This document shows positions 1-9,027 of a stretch of 55,515 bases of DNA, one piece after another (positions within the stretch are counted from its first letter, which is position 1; each line of letters starts with the position of its first letter). The translations under genes and the position numbers were made by a program. The DNA comes from Peptoniphilaceae bacterium. GTDB taxonomy: Bacteria; Bacillota; Clostridia; Tissierellales; Peptoniphilaceae. The notes beneath the pieces are model-generated. The model searched no databases, was not told the DNA's origin, and was given only the letters and a program-made list of their open reading frames with translations. The stretch spans positions 1 to 55,515 of the forward strand of contig JAQYEZ010000030.1 of assembly GCA_028723425.1 (NCBI GenBank), given 5' to 3'.

Positions 1-136
1 GTCAGACCAAGAGTTTGCCTAGGGCTTCCTTCAGATTCCACCTCACGATGGACACCCTTGCCTTTAGCTATGTGTTTCCCACTACCGGGTACACTTAGGA
101 CTTTCACCTTTTAGAATATGCTCATGCCGAGCGCAC
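1..136 (-). mobile_element. Group IIC intron, 5' part (runs off the window)
   Basis: Read on the minus strand, the element starts at 136 with GTGCGC, matching the group II 5' consensus GUGYG. It continues with CGGCATGAGC, GGTGAAAGTCC, GCAAGGGTGTCC, a GTGGAATCTGAAGGAAGC-type segment and GGTCTGA. These are domain I landmarks that I recognise from the Oceanobacillus iheyensis group IIC ribozyme. The 5' splice site lies directly behind the clpB terminator hairpin and its U tract, the insertion preference known for class C introns. Only about 136 nt of domain I are visible. Domains II-VI and any intron-encoded reverse transcriptase/maturase would lie to the left of the window. Confidence 0.88.
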
Positions 137-169
137 TAAAAAAACTAGCAGCTTTTAAATACTGCTAGT
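137..169 (-). terminator. Rho-independent terminator of clpB; intron insertion target
   Basis: On the minus strand an 8-bp stem (ACTAGCAG/CTGCTAGT) with a 10-nt loop is followed by seven T residues. It lies 11 nt behind the clpB stop codon. The group IIC intron begins at the very next base after the T run and one A. Confidence 0.9.
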
Positions 170-180
170 CTACATTAAAC

Positions 181-2763
181 TTATCTATTTACAACCTTAT
201 AAGCCAATTCTTTTTCTTCTCCAACGTCAATTAATACCTCATCTTTTTCCATTATTTCTCCTGCAATTATCTTTTTACCTAACTTAGTTTCAATATTTGC
301 TTGTAGGTATCTTTTTACAGGTCTTGCACCATATTCTACATCATAAGATCTAGATAGTATTAATTCTTTGGCTGCTGGAGTAATATCTATAGATATATCT
401 CTATCTTCAAGTCTTTTTCTCAAATATGCCATTTCAAGATCTATAATCTTATAAACTTGATCACTTGTAAGTGGAGTAAACATTACTGTTTCATCAATCC
501 TATTTAAAAATTCTGGTCTAAAGGAATCTTTTAATTTATTTTCTACAAGATTTTGAGCATTTTTGTCAATTGTACCATCCTCATTTAAAGAATCTATTAA
601 AAACTCTGATCCAATATTTGAAGTCATTATAATTATAGTGTTTTTAAAGTCTACAGTTCTACCTTGGCTATCGGTAAGCCTTCCATCATCCATAACTTGT
701 AACAAAATATTAAATACATCTGGATGGGCTTTTTCTATCTCATCAAATAATATTACTGAATATGGCTTTCTCCTAACGGCCTCTGTTAGTTGGCCGCCTT
801 CTTCATAGCCTACATAACCTGGGGCTGCTCCAATTAATCTGGATACAGAGTATTTTTCCATATACTCACTCATATCTATTCTTATCATATTATTCTCGCT
901 GTCGAACATAGCCTCTGTTAGGGCTTTTGCAAGCTCAGTTTTACCGACTCCAGTTGGTCCTAAGAAGATAAAAGAACCTATAGGCCTTCTCTCATCTTTT
1001 AGGCCAGATCTAGCTCTAATAATGGCATCTGAAACTGCTGTTACCGCTTGATCTTGACCCACTACTCTTTGGTGAAGTTTTTCTGGCAAGTTTAATATTC
1101 TTTGTCTTTCTGTTTCGACAAGCTTTGATACAGGGATATTTGTCCAATTGCTAACAACATCAGCTACATCTTCTTCGGTTACTTCTTCCTTAATAGAGCC
1201 CTTATTTTGATTTTCTTCTGCATCCTTTAATTGCTTTTCAAGTTCTGTAAGTTTACCATATTTTAATTCAGAAAGTTTTTCAAAGTCATAAGCTCTTTCT
1301 GCTTTTTCCATTTCAACTTTTACAAGGTCTATCTCTTCTTTAATATCCTTTACAGAGTTTATAGCATTTTTTTGTTCTTGCCATCTTAGATAATCTTCGT
1401 TATATTTTTCATCCATATTTGCAAGTTCTTTTTCAAGATCTTCTAGTCTTTTTTTACTTGCTTGGTCATCCTCTTTTTTAAGGGCTGTAATTTCTATTTG
1501 TAATTGAAGGATTTTTCTTTTTTGTTCATCCAAAAATTGGGGCATAGTATCTATTTCTGTCCTAACCATAGCACAAGCTTCATCCATCAAATCTATGGCC
1601 TTGTCAGGCAAAAATCTATCAGATATATATCTGTTTGAAAGTTCAGCACAAGATATTACAGCAGAGTCTGAAATTCTGATACCATGATAAATTTCGTATT
1701 TATCTTTTATACCTCTAAGGATAGATATAGTGTCTTCGACACTAGGTTCATCAACCATTACTTTTTGGAATCTTCTTTCCAAGGCTCCATCTTTTTCTAT
1801 ATATTCTCTGTACTCATTTAAGGTTGTTGCTCCTATAACCTTGATTTCTCCACGAGCAAGCATAGGTTTCATGATATTTGATGCATCCATAGCACCTTCA
1901 GATTTACCAGCGCCTACTATAGTATGGATTTCATCTATAAACATTATTATTTGTCCATTAGATTTTTTAACTTCTTCTATAACAGACTTCAATCTTTCCT
2001 CAAATTGGCCCCTATATTTAGCCCCTGCAACCAAGGCACCCATATCTAAGGAGAAAAGAGTTCTTCCTTGTAAAGGTTCAGGAACGTCATTATTTACGAT
2101 TCTTTGTGCAAGGCCTTCTGCTATGGCAGTTTTTCCTACTCCTGGTTGACCTATAAGAACTGGATTATTTTTCTTTCTTCTAGAAAGTATTCTTTCACAG
2201 TTTCTTATCTCAGAATCTCTACCTATAACAGGATCGATTTTTCCTTCTCTTGCTTCTTTGGTTAAATCCCTACCATATTTTTCCAAAGGGTTATTTGTTT
2301 CTTCAGGATTGTCGTTATTAACTTTTTGACCCTTTCTAATTTCTAAGGTAGTTTTTTTGAAATTATCATATTTAATTCCATATTTATCATTCAAATCACT
2401 TACCAAGGATTTTTCTTTTAATAAGGCCATAAAGATATGCTCTGTTGAAATAAAGCTATCTCCCATTTCCTTGGCTTGGTCTTCAGATTTTAATAAAATT
2501 CTTTGGAAAACTGTAGTTGGGTAAATATTGGCTGCACCTTGTTGACTAGGTAATTTATCAAGTCTATTTTCAAGTTCAGACCTGTATTTGTCCAAATCCA
2601 TTCCCATAGTTTTTAAAACTTGTGAAACTATGGAATCTGAATCTTTAACTAGGGCATAGTTTAAATGAATTTCATTAATTTCAGGATTAGCATTTTTTAT
2701 TGCTATAGAATTAGCCTCATTAATTGCTTGGCTAGATTTTTGAGTTAATTTATTGTAATCCAT
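181..2763 (-). CDS. clpB: ATP-dependent disaggregase ClpB (Hsp100)
   Basis: ClpB hexamers thread aggregated proteins through a central pore and resolubilise them together with DnaK/DnaJ. The 860-residue length is typical. Domains in order: Clp N-terminal repeat (about 1-145), AAA-1 with Walker A GQPGVGKT near residue 205 and Walker B MFIDEIH, a coiled-coil M domain (about 405-535) that separates ClpB from ClpC/ClpA, AAA-2 with Walker A GPTGVGKT near 600, and the C-terminal D2 domain. The start ATG follows an AGGAGGT Shine-Dalgarno. It lies 14 bp behind the dnaJ-like gene, so the two are co-transcribed chaperone and cochaperone, and it ends at its own terminator. The upstream CtsR-type operator implies heat-shock control. 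Confidence 0.97.
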   Translation of the reverse strand: MDYNKLTQKSSQAINEANSIAIKNANPEINEIHLNYALVKDSDSIVSQVLKTMGMDLDKYRSELENRLDKLPSQQGAANIYPTTVFQRILLKSEDQAKEMGDSFISTEHIFMALLKEKSLVSDLNDKYGIKYDNFKKTTLEIRKGQKVNNDNPEETNNPLEKYGRDLTKEAREGKIDPVIGRDSEIRNCERILSRRKKNNPVLIGQPGVGKTAIAEGLAQRIVNNDVPEPLQGRTLFSLDMGALVAGAKYRGQFEERLKSVIEEVKKSNGQIIMFIDEIHTIVGAGKSEGAMDASNIMKPMLARGEIKVIGATTLNEYREYIEKDGALERRFQKVMVDEPSVEDTISILRGIKDKYEIYHGIRISDSAVISCAELSNRYISDRFLPDKAIDLMDEACAMVRTEIDTMPQFLDEQKRKILQLQIEITALKKEDDQASKKRLEDLEKELANMDEKYNEDYLRWQEQKNAINSVKDIKEEIDLVKVEMEKAERAYDFEKLSELKYGKLTELEKQLKDAEENQNKGSIKEEVTEEDVADVVSNWTNIPVSKLVETERQRILNLPEKLHQRVVGQDQAVTAVSDAIIRARSGLKDERRPIGSFIFLGPTGVGKTELAKALTEAMFDSENNMIRIDMSEYMEKYSVSRLIGAAPGYVGYEEGGQLTEAVRRKPYSVILFDEIEKAHPDVFNILLQVMDDGRLTDSQGRTVDFKNTIIIMTSNIGSEFLIDSLNEDGTIDKNAQNLVENKLKDSFRPEFLNRIDETVMFTPLTSDQVYKIIDLEMAYLRKRLEDRDISIDITPAAKELILSRSYDVEYGARPVKRYLQANIETKLGKKIIAGEIMEKDEVLIDVGEEKELAYKVVNR

Positions 2764-2777
2764 AGTAACCTCCTATA

Positions 2778-3707
2778 TTAACTTATTTCTTGACTTAATT
2801 TTTTATATAATTCTTCTTGATTTTTAGTAAGACTTGAAGGATTTTTGATAAGTACTTCTATATAAAGATCTCCCTTATTACCATTCATATCTTTATAACC
2901 CTTCTTTTGCATTCTAATTTTTTGACCTGATTCAATCTTTGCCGGTATATTTACCATGAACTTGCCATCTAAGGTATCAATCTTTATTTTAGTACCAAAG
3001 TAGGCTTGCCATGGATAAATTCTTTCAGTTTGTATAATATCTAAGCCATCAAGTCTTCTATTTTTTTCATCTCTAATTTTGACCTTTACATATATAAAAA
3101 CATCAAGTCCATAATCTTTTCCATTTATTTTTAACTTTTTATTACTTGGCATACCTTTGGGTATAGTTACCTTAACATCAATAAAATTAGGTCCATTCTT
3201 AACACTTATAGTTCTTGTAGTTCCTTTTATAGCTTCTTCTAGCGATATACTAACATTAGCATCAAGCCTTTGCTTTTTTTTATTTGAAAATCCACTTGCA
3301 AAATCTGAGAATGACCTAGTATTTGATCTATCCCTTCTATTTGAAGAAGTAAATCCACCAAATAAAGTATCAAAAAAGTCTGAAAATCCAGAGCCTGTCC
3401 CTGTTGAATAAGAATATGTTCCATTTCCGAAATTAGTAAAATCAAATCCATATTGTGAAGGATCAAAGTTTTGGCCTTGAGTAAAGTTGGCATTTTCCCC
3501 AAACATATCATATTTTTTTCTTTTGTCAGGATCTGATAAAACTTCATATGCCTCATTAATTTCAGAAAATTTCTCGTTCATATCTTTATCATCTGGATGA
3601 AGGTCAGGGTGATACTTTTTTGCAAGCTTTCTATACGCCTTTTTAATTTCAGCCTCTGTGGCTTTTTTGTCTACACCTAATACTTCATAATAGTCTCTAT
3701 ATTTCAT
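2778..3707 (-). CDS. DnaJ-like cochaperone without zinc finger (CbpA type)
   Basis: This is a J-domain protein expected to stimulate a DnaK ATPase and deliver substrates. The J domain occupies residues 1-70, with the catalytic HPD triad at 33-35. A Gly/Phe-rich linker with repeated Phe, Gly, Ser and Asn follows (about 75-140), then the two-part C-terminal substrate-binding beta domain. The CxxCxGxG zinc repeats of canonical DnaJ are absent and the length is 309 residues, so this is a class II (CbpA-like) J protein. GGAGGT precedes the ATG. It is the first gene of the unit with clpB, behind a promoter and CtsR-like operator. A canonical dnaK-dnaJ locus is probably elsewhere. Confidence 0.9.
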   Translation of the reverse strand: MKYRDYYEVLGVDKKATEAEIKKAYRKLAKKYHPDLHPDDKDMNEKFSEINEAYEVLSDPDKRKKYDMFGENANFTQGQNFDPSQYGFDFTNFGNGTYSYSTGTGSGFSDFFDTLFGGFTSSNRRDRSNTRSFSDFASGFSNKKKQRLDANVSISLEEAIKGTTRTISVKNGPNFIDVKVTIPKGMPSNKKLKINGKDYGLDVFIYVKVKIRDEKNRRLDGLDIIQTERIYPWQAYFGTKIKIDTLDGKFMVNIPAKIESGQKIRMQKKGYKDMNGNKGDLYIEVLIKNPSSLTKNQEELYKKLSQEIS

Positions 3708-3722
3708 TTATACCTCCATCTT

Positions 3723-3739
3723 TCTGACCATCTTTGACC
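3723..3739 (-). promoter_or_regulatory. CtsR-type operator upstream of dnaJ-like/clpB
   Basis: The minus strand reads GGTCAAA-GAT-GGTCAGA, a direct heptad repeat with 3-nt spacing. This matches the CtsR consensus (A/GGTCAAA NAN A/GGTCAAA) with one mismatch in the second heptad. It lies immediately downstream of the -10 box, where a bound repressor would block transcription. CtsR itself is not in the window. Confidence 0.8.
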
Positions 3740-3747
3740 TTAATAAG

Positions 3748-3775
3748 ACTATACTAACTTATTTAACATTATCAA
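3748..3775 (-). promoter_or_regulatory. Sigma-A promoter of dnaJ-like/clpB
   Basis: The -35 box TTGATA (3775-3770) and the -10 box TATAGT (3753-3748) are separated by 16 bp on the minus strand. The predicted start near 3741 places the CtsR-like site at about +2 to +19. Confidence 0.6.
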
Positions 3776-3818
3776 GTATAAGAGATAATAATTAGGAAAA
3801 AGTGCTTTATTTATTATA

Positions 3819-3844
3819 GAAAAAAACCTTCAAATGAAGGCTTT
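3819..3844 (-). terminator. Rho-independent terminator of apt
   Basis: On the minus strand AAGCCTTC-ATTT-GAAGGTTT forms an 8-bp stem including one G-U pair, followed by a T run. It begins just behind the apt stop codon. Confidence 0.8.
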
Positions 3845-3847
3845 AAC

Positions 3848-4366
3848 TTAGTGATCGTATTCAACTATTGATATAACTTTATATTTATTAAGTTTTTCTC
3901 TACCTTTTAGGCTTGTAAGTTCTATTAAAAACTCAAAAGCGGCAACTTCTCCCCCAAGAGATTCTATAAGTCTTGCTGTAGCTTCAGCTGACCCACCAGT
4001 TGCCATAAGATCATCAATAATAATAACCCTATCTTTATTATGAATAGCATCCTTATGAATTTCAAGTTCATTTTTCCCATATTCCAAATCATAAGAAATT
4101 TTTTCAACTTCTGCTGGAAGCTTTCCAGGTTTCCTTACAGGAATAAAACCCTTACCTAATCTGTCAGCAAGGGATGCTCCAAACAAAAATCCCCTAGATT
4201 CAATTCCCACAATATAGTCAAAGTCAATTGTCTTTATAGCTTCTTCCATAAGGTCTAAAGTAGCTTTAAAAGCCTCCCTATCTTTTAATAAGGTTGTTAT
4301 ATCCTTAAATGAAATACCTTTAATTGGGTAGTCTTCTATAACTCTTATCTTATCTTTTAATTGCAT
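3848..4366 (-). CDS. apt: Adenine phosphoribosyltransferase
   Basis: This cytosolic purine-salvage enzyme converts adenine and PRPP to AMP and pyrophosphate. The 172-residue length is standard. The N-terminal region has the family pattern IRVIEDYPIKGISFKDIT, and the PRPP-binding loop VIIIDDLMATGGSA lies at about 115-130. The ATG follows a GGAGGA-type Shine-Dalgarno. It is monocistronic, with a terminator directly behind it. The relA/spoT gene often adjacent in Bacillus is not here. Confidence 0.96.
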   Translation of the reverse strand: MQLKDKIRVIEDYPIKGISFKDITTLLKDREAFKATLDLMEEAIKTIDFDYIVGIESRGFLFGASLADRLGKGFIPVRKPGKLPAEVEKISYDLEYGKNELEIHKDAIHNKDRVIIIDDLMATGGSAEATARLIESLGGEVAAFEFLIELTSLKGREKLNKYKVISIVEYDH

Positions 4367-4496
4367 ATATCCTCCAAAATTATTTTACAATTCCATACCT
4401 ATATAGTATACCTTATTTTTGTACACAATTTTAGCCCAATTCATAATAAATTAACATGAGCTAATGTAAAAATTAAATTTTATTATTTTACTTCAC

Positions 4497-6002
4497 CTAT
4501 TTTCTTCTTATTGCTTTTAGACTTGTCCTAAAGAATAGTAAAAATTCTTTTTTATAAGTAAGAAAATTAATAACTAGTACAATAAGCGATGTTAGAATAA
4601 ATACAAGCACAGCTTTTAACACCCAGTAGAGATAAGAATTATTTACAGTAAGTGGAATAAAGCTTGTAAGAAGCATTATCAAAGCTGTTTCTATAATAAG
4701 CAAAGATACTTTTTTGAAGCTTTCAAGTACACTTCTATATAAAATATATCTATTTGTGTGGTAAATAAATTCTATAGTTCTAATACCCATTGCAACAATT
4801 GTTCCAATAGTTACTCCTATTAAACCATATTTTCTTACAAGGATAACAGATAAAACAATATTTAAGCCACACTCTACCCAGGCGCCAATTCTTGTTTCTT
4901 TAAAATGACCTGCGGCTATAGTAATAGAACTGTAAGGAAGCCTTATCGCCCAAAGATATTCACTTACGACTATCAAAAATCCAAATAAGGGTCTAATATA
5001 ATTGGCATCTACAAATTTTTTAGTATAAACTTCCATAAAAGGAATTATCAAAACAATAGTACAAGTAAAAATTATAGTAGTCATTGTATGATATAAAACT
5101 TCATACATATTAAACTTCTTGTTTAAATTCTCCATCTCACCTTTTGCTAGCATATCTCCCCATGAGGCATCGATGCCGTTGGAAAAGGAAGTTACAATAT
5201 TTTTTACTCCATTTACTACCAAAAGATAAACTGAGTATACAGAAACTTCTTGCATTGTTGAAAAAATTGATAGTACAGTAATATCAGTATTGCCATGAAT
5301 AACGGCAGCTATGTGCTGAGCTAATCCATCCCATTTTTGCTTTATACTTACCTTGTAAGAAACTTGTTTTAGATTTATTTTGTAATGGTTTTTTACATAT
5401 TGATTTTGCAATATCGGTCTTAAAACAAAAACAAAACCTGTAACTATCTTTATCATTTGTATTGAAGCCTTTAATCTTGCCAAAATAAGGACTATTAATA
5501 TATTAATTACATAAATAAAAATCTGAATTATAGAAATAATGTAAGTCTTTTGATCTGCCTGCAAAAACAACCTATAAGTCATACCAAAGTAGTATTCAGC
5601 AAAGGTTGAAATAGAAATTATCACCAGCAATGAAATTGTAAATAGCTTATCAAATTTGCTATTTATTATCATTGGATATATAAAAATAAGTATAAAAATA
5701 TATCCAATAAAGGCCATGGCAATTTTTCTAAAAAATGATTCAGAACTTTTTAAAATCCCAGCTATTTCTTTATTATCTTTCTCGGCTATGGGTTTATAGA
5801 GTACAGATCTTACTACTGGCCCAAAGCCTGATTCCAATAAGGAAATATAAGCCAAAAATTGTGTAATGGAAGATATAAGGCCGTTAACATCGGACCCAAA
5901 TTGTTTAATAATTATATGGGGAACTACAAAGCCATAGACTACCATGATAAGCTGTAATATTAGGCTAGTAAAAATATTAAATATTGCTTTTTTGCTTCTC
6001 AT
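4497..6002 (-). CDS. Polysaccharide flippase / oligosaccharide exporter (Wzx, MOP superfamily)
   Basis: This 501-residue polytopic membrane protein has about 12-14 hydrophobic segments and begins with the typical FNIFTSLILQLIMVVYGFVVP helix. The PILVV-type motif FGSDVNGLISSITQFLAYISLLESGFGPVV is characteristic of lipid-linked saccharide flippases. It would move undecaprenyl-linked wall or capsule precursors across the membrane. It follows the large LCP protein on the same strand after 82 bp, and LCP proteins attach such polymers to peptidoglycan, so the pair fits one pathway. No glycosyltransferase cluster adjoins it and the polymer is unknown. A teichuronic-acid or O-unit exporter cannot be told apart from sequence. 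Confidence 0.85.
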   Translation of the reverse strand: MRSKKAIFNIFTSLILQLIMVVYGFVVPHIIIKQFGSDVNGLISSITQFLAYISLLESGFGPVVRSVLYKPIAEKDNKEIAGILKSSESFFRKIAMAFIGYIFILIFIYPMIINSKFDKLFTISLLVIISISTFAEYYFGMTYRLFLQADQKTYIISIIQIFIYVINILIVLILARLKASIQMIKIVTGFVFVLRPILQNQYVKNHYKINLKQVSYKVSIKQKWDGLAQHIAAVIHGNTDITVLSIFSTMQEVSVYSVYLLVVNGVKNIVTSFSNGIDASWGDMLAKGEMENLNKKFNMYEVLYHTMTTIIFTCTIVLIIPFMEVYTKKFVDANYIRPLFGFLIVVSEYLWAIRLPYSSITIAAGHFKETRIGAWVECGLNIVLSVILVRKYGLIGVTIGTIVAMGIRTIEFIYHTNRYILYRSVLESFKKVSLLIIETALIMLLTSFIPLTVNNSYLYWVLKAVLVFILTSLIVLVINFLTYKKEFLLFFRTSLKAIRRK

Positions 6003-6084
6003 ATTATCTCCATTTTTATCATTTTATCTAAAATACCCTAGGTCATAAGTTTTAATATTAACTAAGTTTCTTTTTGACATCAGC

Positions 6085-7503
6085 CTATTTTTCTTCTAAG
6101 GTATTTTTTATACTTTTTGATACTTCATTTATGCTCTTATCATCTAAGACATGCATATATAAATTAGAACCAGGCATAGCGTAAGAAGTTAGACCCATTT
6201 GTCCATGTCCTTTTACTTCTGTTGTATCTATTTTCCATTTTTTGCCAGTGTCGATTTGATTGTTAATAAGTTCTATTATTTTATCTCTTGTCATATTTGT
6301 ATCGGTAGAATTTATAATAATATCTAGGAAACTATTATAATTTAAAAGAATAGCTGGTGATAAAGATTTTTCTATCATTGCTTTTAATACTTTTTCTTGA
6401 TTTCTACCTCTATCAAGATCCCCTCTTTTTAGATTATATCTTTCTCTTGCAAATGCTAGGGCCTTATCACCATCAAGATGAATATTTCCTGATGGAAAAT
6501 CGTAAGTAGCTGTTGAAAAAGCTTGGTCATTATTAAGGTCCACCCCATCCAAAACATCAATTAAATTCATAAATGTAGAAAAATTTACTCTAGCATAGTA
6601 GTTTATATCTATGTCAAAAAGATTTTCCAAAGTTTTTACTGAAGATTCTATACCATAGATACCAGCATGAGTAAGTTTATCTTTTTGATTATTACCGCCT
6701 CCAGCAATATTTACATAGGAATCTCTAGGCACTGTGGTAATTAGCATCTTGTGAGTTCTTGGATTAATAGTTAATATCAAATTTACATCAGATCTTGAAA
6801 CTCTTGTCAAAGCTCCATATGTATCTATACCACTTATAAATACATTAAAAGATTCATCCCCGGCTACATTTTTGCTAATATCGTCTACATTTACTTCTTC
6901 AGTCAAAGAATCAATAACCCTAGTTTTTTGATTAAAATCTTCTATTTGATCATTAATTGCTGATCTAAAGGATTCATTTAATAAAATAACTTGAGTTTTT
7001 CTATCTACTAAGAGATTGGCAGAATTAATATATGTTTTTGCATCATCAAGATTTAGGGAAATATTTTTTTCTTTTTCCAAAGATTTTCCATATTCAATAA
7101 TGTTTTTCTTATCTTGGGTCAAGCCAGTTTTTACTAGCTCATCTTTTATATCATCAAGTGTTTTATATTTAGAGTTTTTCATAACTACAAGAGACATATT
7201 TATTTCTTCAGTTTCTTGATTTTTATTAATATCTTCCAAGGCATTTACTCCTGAATTTATATAGAAGCTAGCAAATGAATTAATTAAAATAGAAAAAAAA
7301 GCTAGAAGAATAAGGCCTGATAAACTATATAATGTAGATTTTTTTAACAAGAAATATAGTAATATTTCGAATAGAATTAAAACAAGTAAAAGAAGTATCC
7401 TGTATTTTCTAGGTAATATTCCATTAATAAAAATCATAGTAGTTAGGATTAGGCAGCCTATAATACTAAGTAGAAAAAGTATTTTTGCAATTTTTTTTGT
7501 CAT
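6085..7503 (-). CDS. LytR-CpsA-Psr wall-polymer ligase, CpsA-like with extra membrane and accessory domains
   Basis: LCP enzymes transfer undecaprenyl-pyrophosphate-linked glycopolymers to peptidoglycan on the outer face of the membrane. This protein has three N-terminal transmembrane segments (about 8-85), an accessory extracytoplasmic domain (about 95-210) and the LCP domain (about 215-390). Visible catalytic features are SRSDVNLILTINPRTHKMLITTVPRD, with its diphosphate-binding Arg and Asp residues, and the later FARERYNLKRGDLDRGRNQ segment. The three-helix plus accessory layout resembles streptococcal CpsA rather than simple TagT/U/V. A GTG three codons upstream is part of the AAGGTGA Shine-Dalgarno, so the ATG at 7503 (472 aa) is preferred. 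Confidence 0.92.
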   Translation of the reverse strand: MTKKIAKILFLLSIIGCLILTTMIFINGILPRKYRILLLLVLILFEILLYFLLKKSTLYSLSGLILLAFFSILINSFASFYINSGVNALEDINKNQETEEINMSLVVMKNSKYKTLDDIKDELVKTGLTQDKKNIIEYGKSLEKEKNISLNLDDAKTYINSANLLVDRKTQVILLNESFRSAINDQIEDFNQKTRVIDSLTEEVNVDDISKNVAGDESFNVFISGIDTYGALTRVSRSDVNLILTINPRTHKMLITTVPRDSYVNIAGGGNNQKDKLTHAGIYGIESSVKTLENLFDIDINYYARVNFSTFMNLIDVLDGVDLNNDQAFSTATYDFPSGNIHLDGDKALAFARERYNLKRGDLDRGRNQEKVLKAMIEKSLSPAILLNYNSFLDIIINSTDTNMTRDKIIELINNQIDTGKKWKIDTTEVKGHGQMGLTSYAMPGSNLYMHVLDDKSINEVSKSIKNTLEEK

Positions 7504-7549
7504 TTTTCTCACCTTTATTTAAATATTAAGTTAGTATTTTTTCACGATT

Positions 7550-7578
7550 ATTTTATATCATACCATAAATTTTATCAA
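7550..7578 (-). promoter_or_regulatory. Sigma-A promoter of the CpsA-like LCP gene
   Basis: TTGATA (7578-7573), a 17-bp spacer and TAAAAT (7555-7550) on the minus strand, about 45 nt upstream of the chosen start. Confidence 0.5.
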
Positions 7579-7611
7579 ATATTTAGATACTTTATTCTAT
7601 AATATATATTG

Positions 7612-7640
7612 CAAAAAAATAGGACGTTTATGTCCTATTG
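7612..7640 (-). terminator. Rho-independent terminator overlapping the LCP stop codon
   Basis: On the minus strand AATAGGAC-ATAAAC-GTCCTATT forms an 8-bp stem followed by a run of T. The TAG stop of the shorter LCP gene is inside the 5' arm of the stem. Confidence 0.9.
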
Positions 7641-8519
7641 GGTCAGATAATCATATAAGATTTCATTTCTAAGATCCTCTACACTTTGATTGTTTGGTAT
7701 AAGATAGGAAATCCCATCTATAATTTCTGGACTGCCTTCTACAGTATAAGTAGCTATGTCGGCATTTGAAATACTTTTGAAAGTCCAAGCAAAGGATGCA
7801 AGGGTTGAAAAAGGGATATTGGTTTTCATATTCTTACTCATAGCGCTGTAAAGCTTGGGTAATTTTAGTAAGTTTTTTGGCTTTAGAGCTTGCTTTACGA
7901 AAGAAATTACAAAATCTTGTTGGGTTTTTATCCTTCCTAAGTCAGCATCATTATATCCCTTTCTAAATCTTACATACCAGAGGGCTTTTTCTCCATCAAA
8001 TACATGGGGACCAGGATTCATTTTCATAGCATCGGCAACTCTTTGATCCACATCAACTTCTACGCCACCAAGAGCATCTACTCCATCAACAACTCCTTGG
8101 AAGGATACTTGCAAATAATTGTTTAAATCTATTCCAAAAAAATCTCTCAAAGTTTTTATAGTTAAAGGCATACCTCCATAGGAATGGGCAGAATTTATTT
8201 TATCTAAGTTCCCATTTACGTAGACCCTGGTATCTCTTGGAATTGATATTATTTTTATTTCTTTGCTTGATTTTTTGCACAAAACCAACATTAAGGTATC
8301 AGTTCTACTTCCTGTATCTTCCCCTTCTGCATCAAGGCCTGTAAATAAGAAAAATAGTTGGTCTTGATTTGGTTGGCTAAATTGAGTATTGTCGTAAAAA
8401 TCATCGCTATTTGTAGATGAATTTATTATTGCAAAGATAAGCCTTATGGCTGTAAATGCTGTAATTATCAATAAAATTATTATAAGAACTTTTAATAATT
8501 TTTTTAGTCCCTTTCTCAT
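7635..8519 (-). CDS. LytR-CpsA-Psr wall-polymer ligase (TagT/U/V type)
   Basis: This 294-residue protein has a single N-terminal signal-anchor helix (about 9-30) followed by one extracytoplasmic LCP domain. Landmarks are SRTDTLMLVLC, IPRDTRVYV with its polyprenyl-diphosphate-binding Arg, and YVRFRKGYNDADLGRIKTQQ with the catalytic Arg/Asp cluster. It should attach teichoic acid or other glycopolymer to peptidoglycan. It is the last gene of the unit LTA-synthase-like / COG2426 / LCP (gaps 26 and 8 bp) and closes it with a terminator that overlaps its stop codon. A Shine-Dalgarno GGAGAAG precedes the ATG. It is a second, smaller LCP paralogue within 130 bp of the first. Confidence 0.94.
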   Translation of the reverse strand: MRKGLKKLLKVLIIILLIITAFTAIRLIFAIINSSTNSDDFYDNTQFSQPNQDQLFFLFTGLDAEGEDTGSRTDTLMLVLCKKSSKEIKIISIPRDTRVYVNGNLDKINSAHSYGGMPLTIKTLRDFFGIDLNNYLQVSFQGVVDGVDALGGVEVDVDQRVADAMKMNPGPHVFDGEKALWYVRFRKGYNDADLGRIKTQQDFVISFVKQALKPKNLLKLPKLYSAMSKNMKTNIPFSTLASFAWTFKSISNADIATYTVEGSPEIIDGISYLIPNNQSVEDLRNEILYDYLTQ

Positions 8520-8527
8520 AACTTCTC

Positions 8528-9001
8528 CTAAATAAATATGTTAGACAAAGAATAAATTATTATTCCAGCTATTGAATTTCCTATAGCTATTATAGCAAAA
8601 GATTTTAATTTATTTAAACCCAATATGGAAGCTATAAGAGATCCCATCCAGACCCCTGTTCCTGGTAAGGGGATAGCTACAAATAGTAAAAGGCCAAGAT
8701 ACTCGTATTTTTCTATTTGACTTTTCTTTTTAGCTGCCTTATTTGTAGCCCACATAACATATTTTTTTAATTTTTGATTTTTTTTCATCCAATCAAAGAT
8801 AGGCATAATCCACAAGAGTATAGCAAGAGCTGGCAAAGTAGATCCAAGGTAACTTATTAGATAGGTCTTGATAGAACTAATTCCCATCATTAATCCGATG
8901 GGAATTGAGCCTTTTAATTCTATTAGTGGCAGCATGCTAATTAGCAAAAGAGCAACTTCTTTGGAAAAGTTATTTCTAATTATTTCTACCAATTTTTGCA
9001 T
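8528..9001 (-). CDS. COG2426 membrane protein (putative small multidrug export family)
   Basis: This 157-residue protein has four or five hydrophobic segments. The N-terminal signature ALLLISMLPLIELKGSIPIG and the later VAIPLPGTGVWMGSLIASILGL match the COG2426 family annotated as putative small multi-drug export protein. The family's real substrate is not established and I would not infer drug efflux from this alone. It lies between the LTA-synthase-like gene and the small LCP gene, 8 bp upstream of the latter, so it is probably co-expressed with cell-envelope functions. Confidence 0.8.
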   Translation of the reverse strand: MQKLVEIIRNNFSKEVALLLISMLPLIELKGSIPIGLMMGISSIKTYLISYLGSTLPALAILLWIMPIFDWMKKNQKLKKYVMWATNKAAKKKSQIEKYEYLGLLLFVAIPLPGTGVWMGSLIASILGLNKLKSFAIIAIGNSIAGIIIYSLSNIFI

Positions 9002-9027
9002 TTTATTCCTTTTTAGCTTTAAGCTTT

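Noticed and set aside
1730..2149. Plus-strand open frame of 139 codons inside clpB
   Set aside because: It is a shadow of the conserved ClpB coding sequence with no ribosome binding site or family similarity; other long opposite-strand frames were dropped for the same reason.
3708..3847. CIRCE (HrcA) element upstream of the dnaJ-like gene
   Set aside because: No TTAGCACTC/GAGTGCTAA inverted repeat is present; only the CtsR-like heptads are seen.
4379..4496. Promoter of apt
   Set aside because: TATACT is present, but no acceptable -35 lies 16-18 bp upstream, so I did not list it as a feature.
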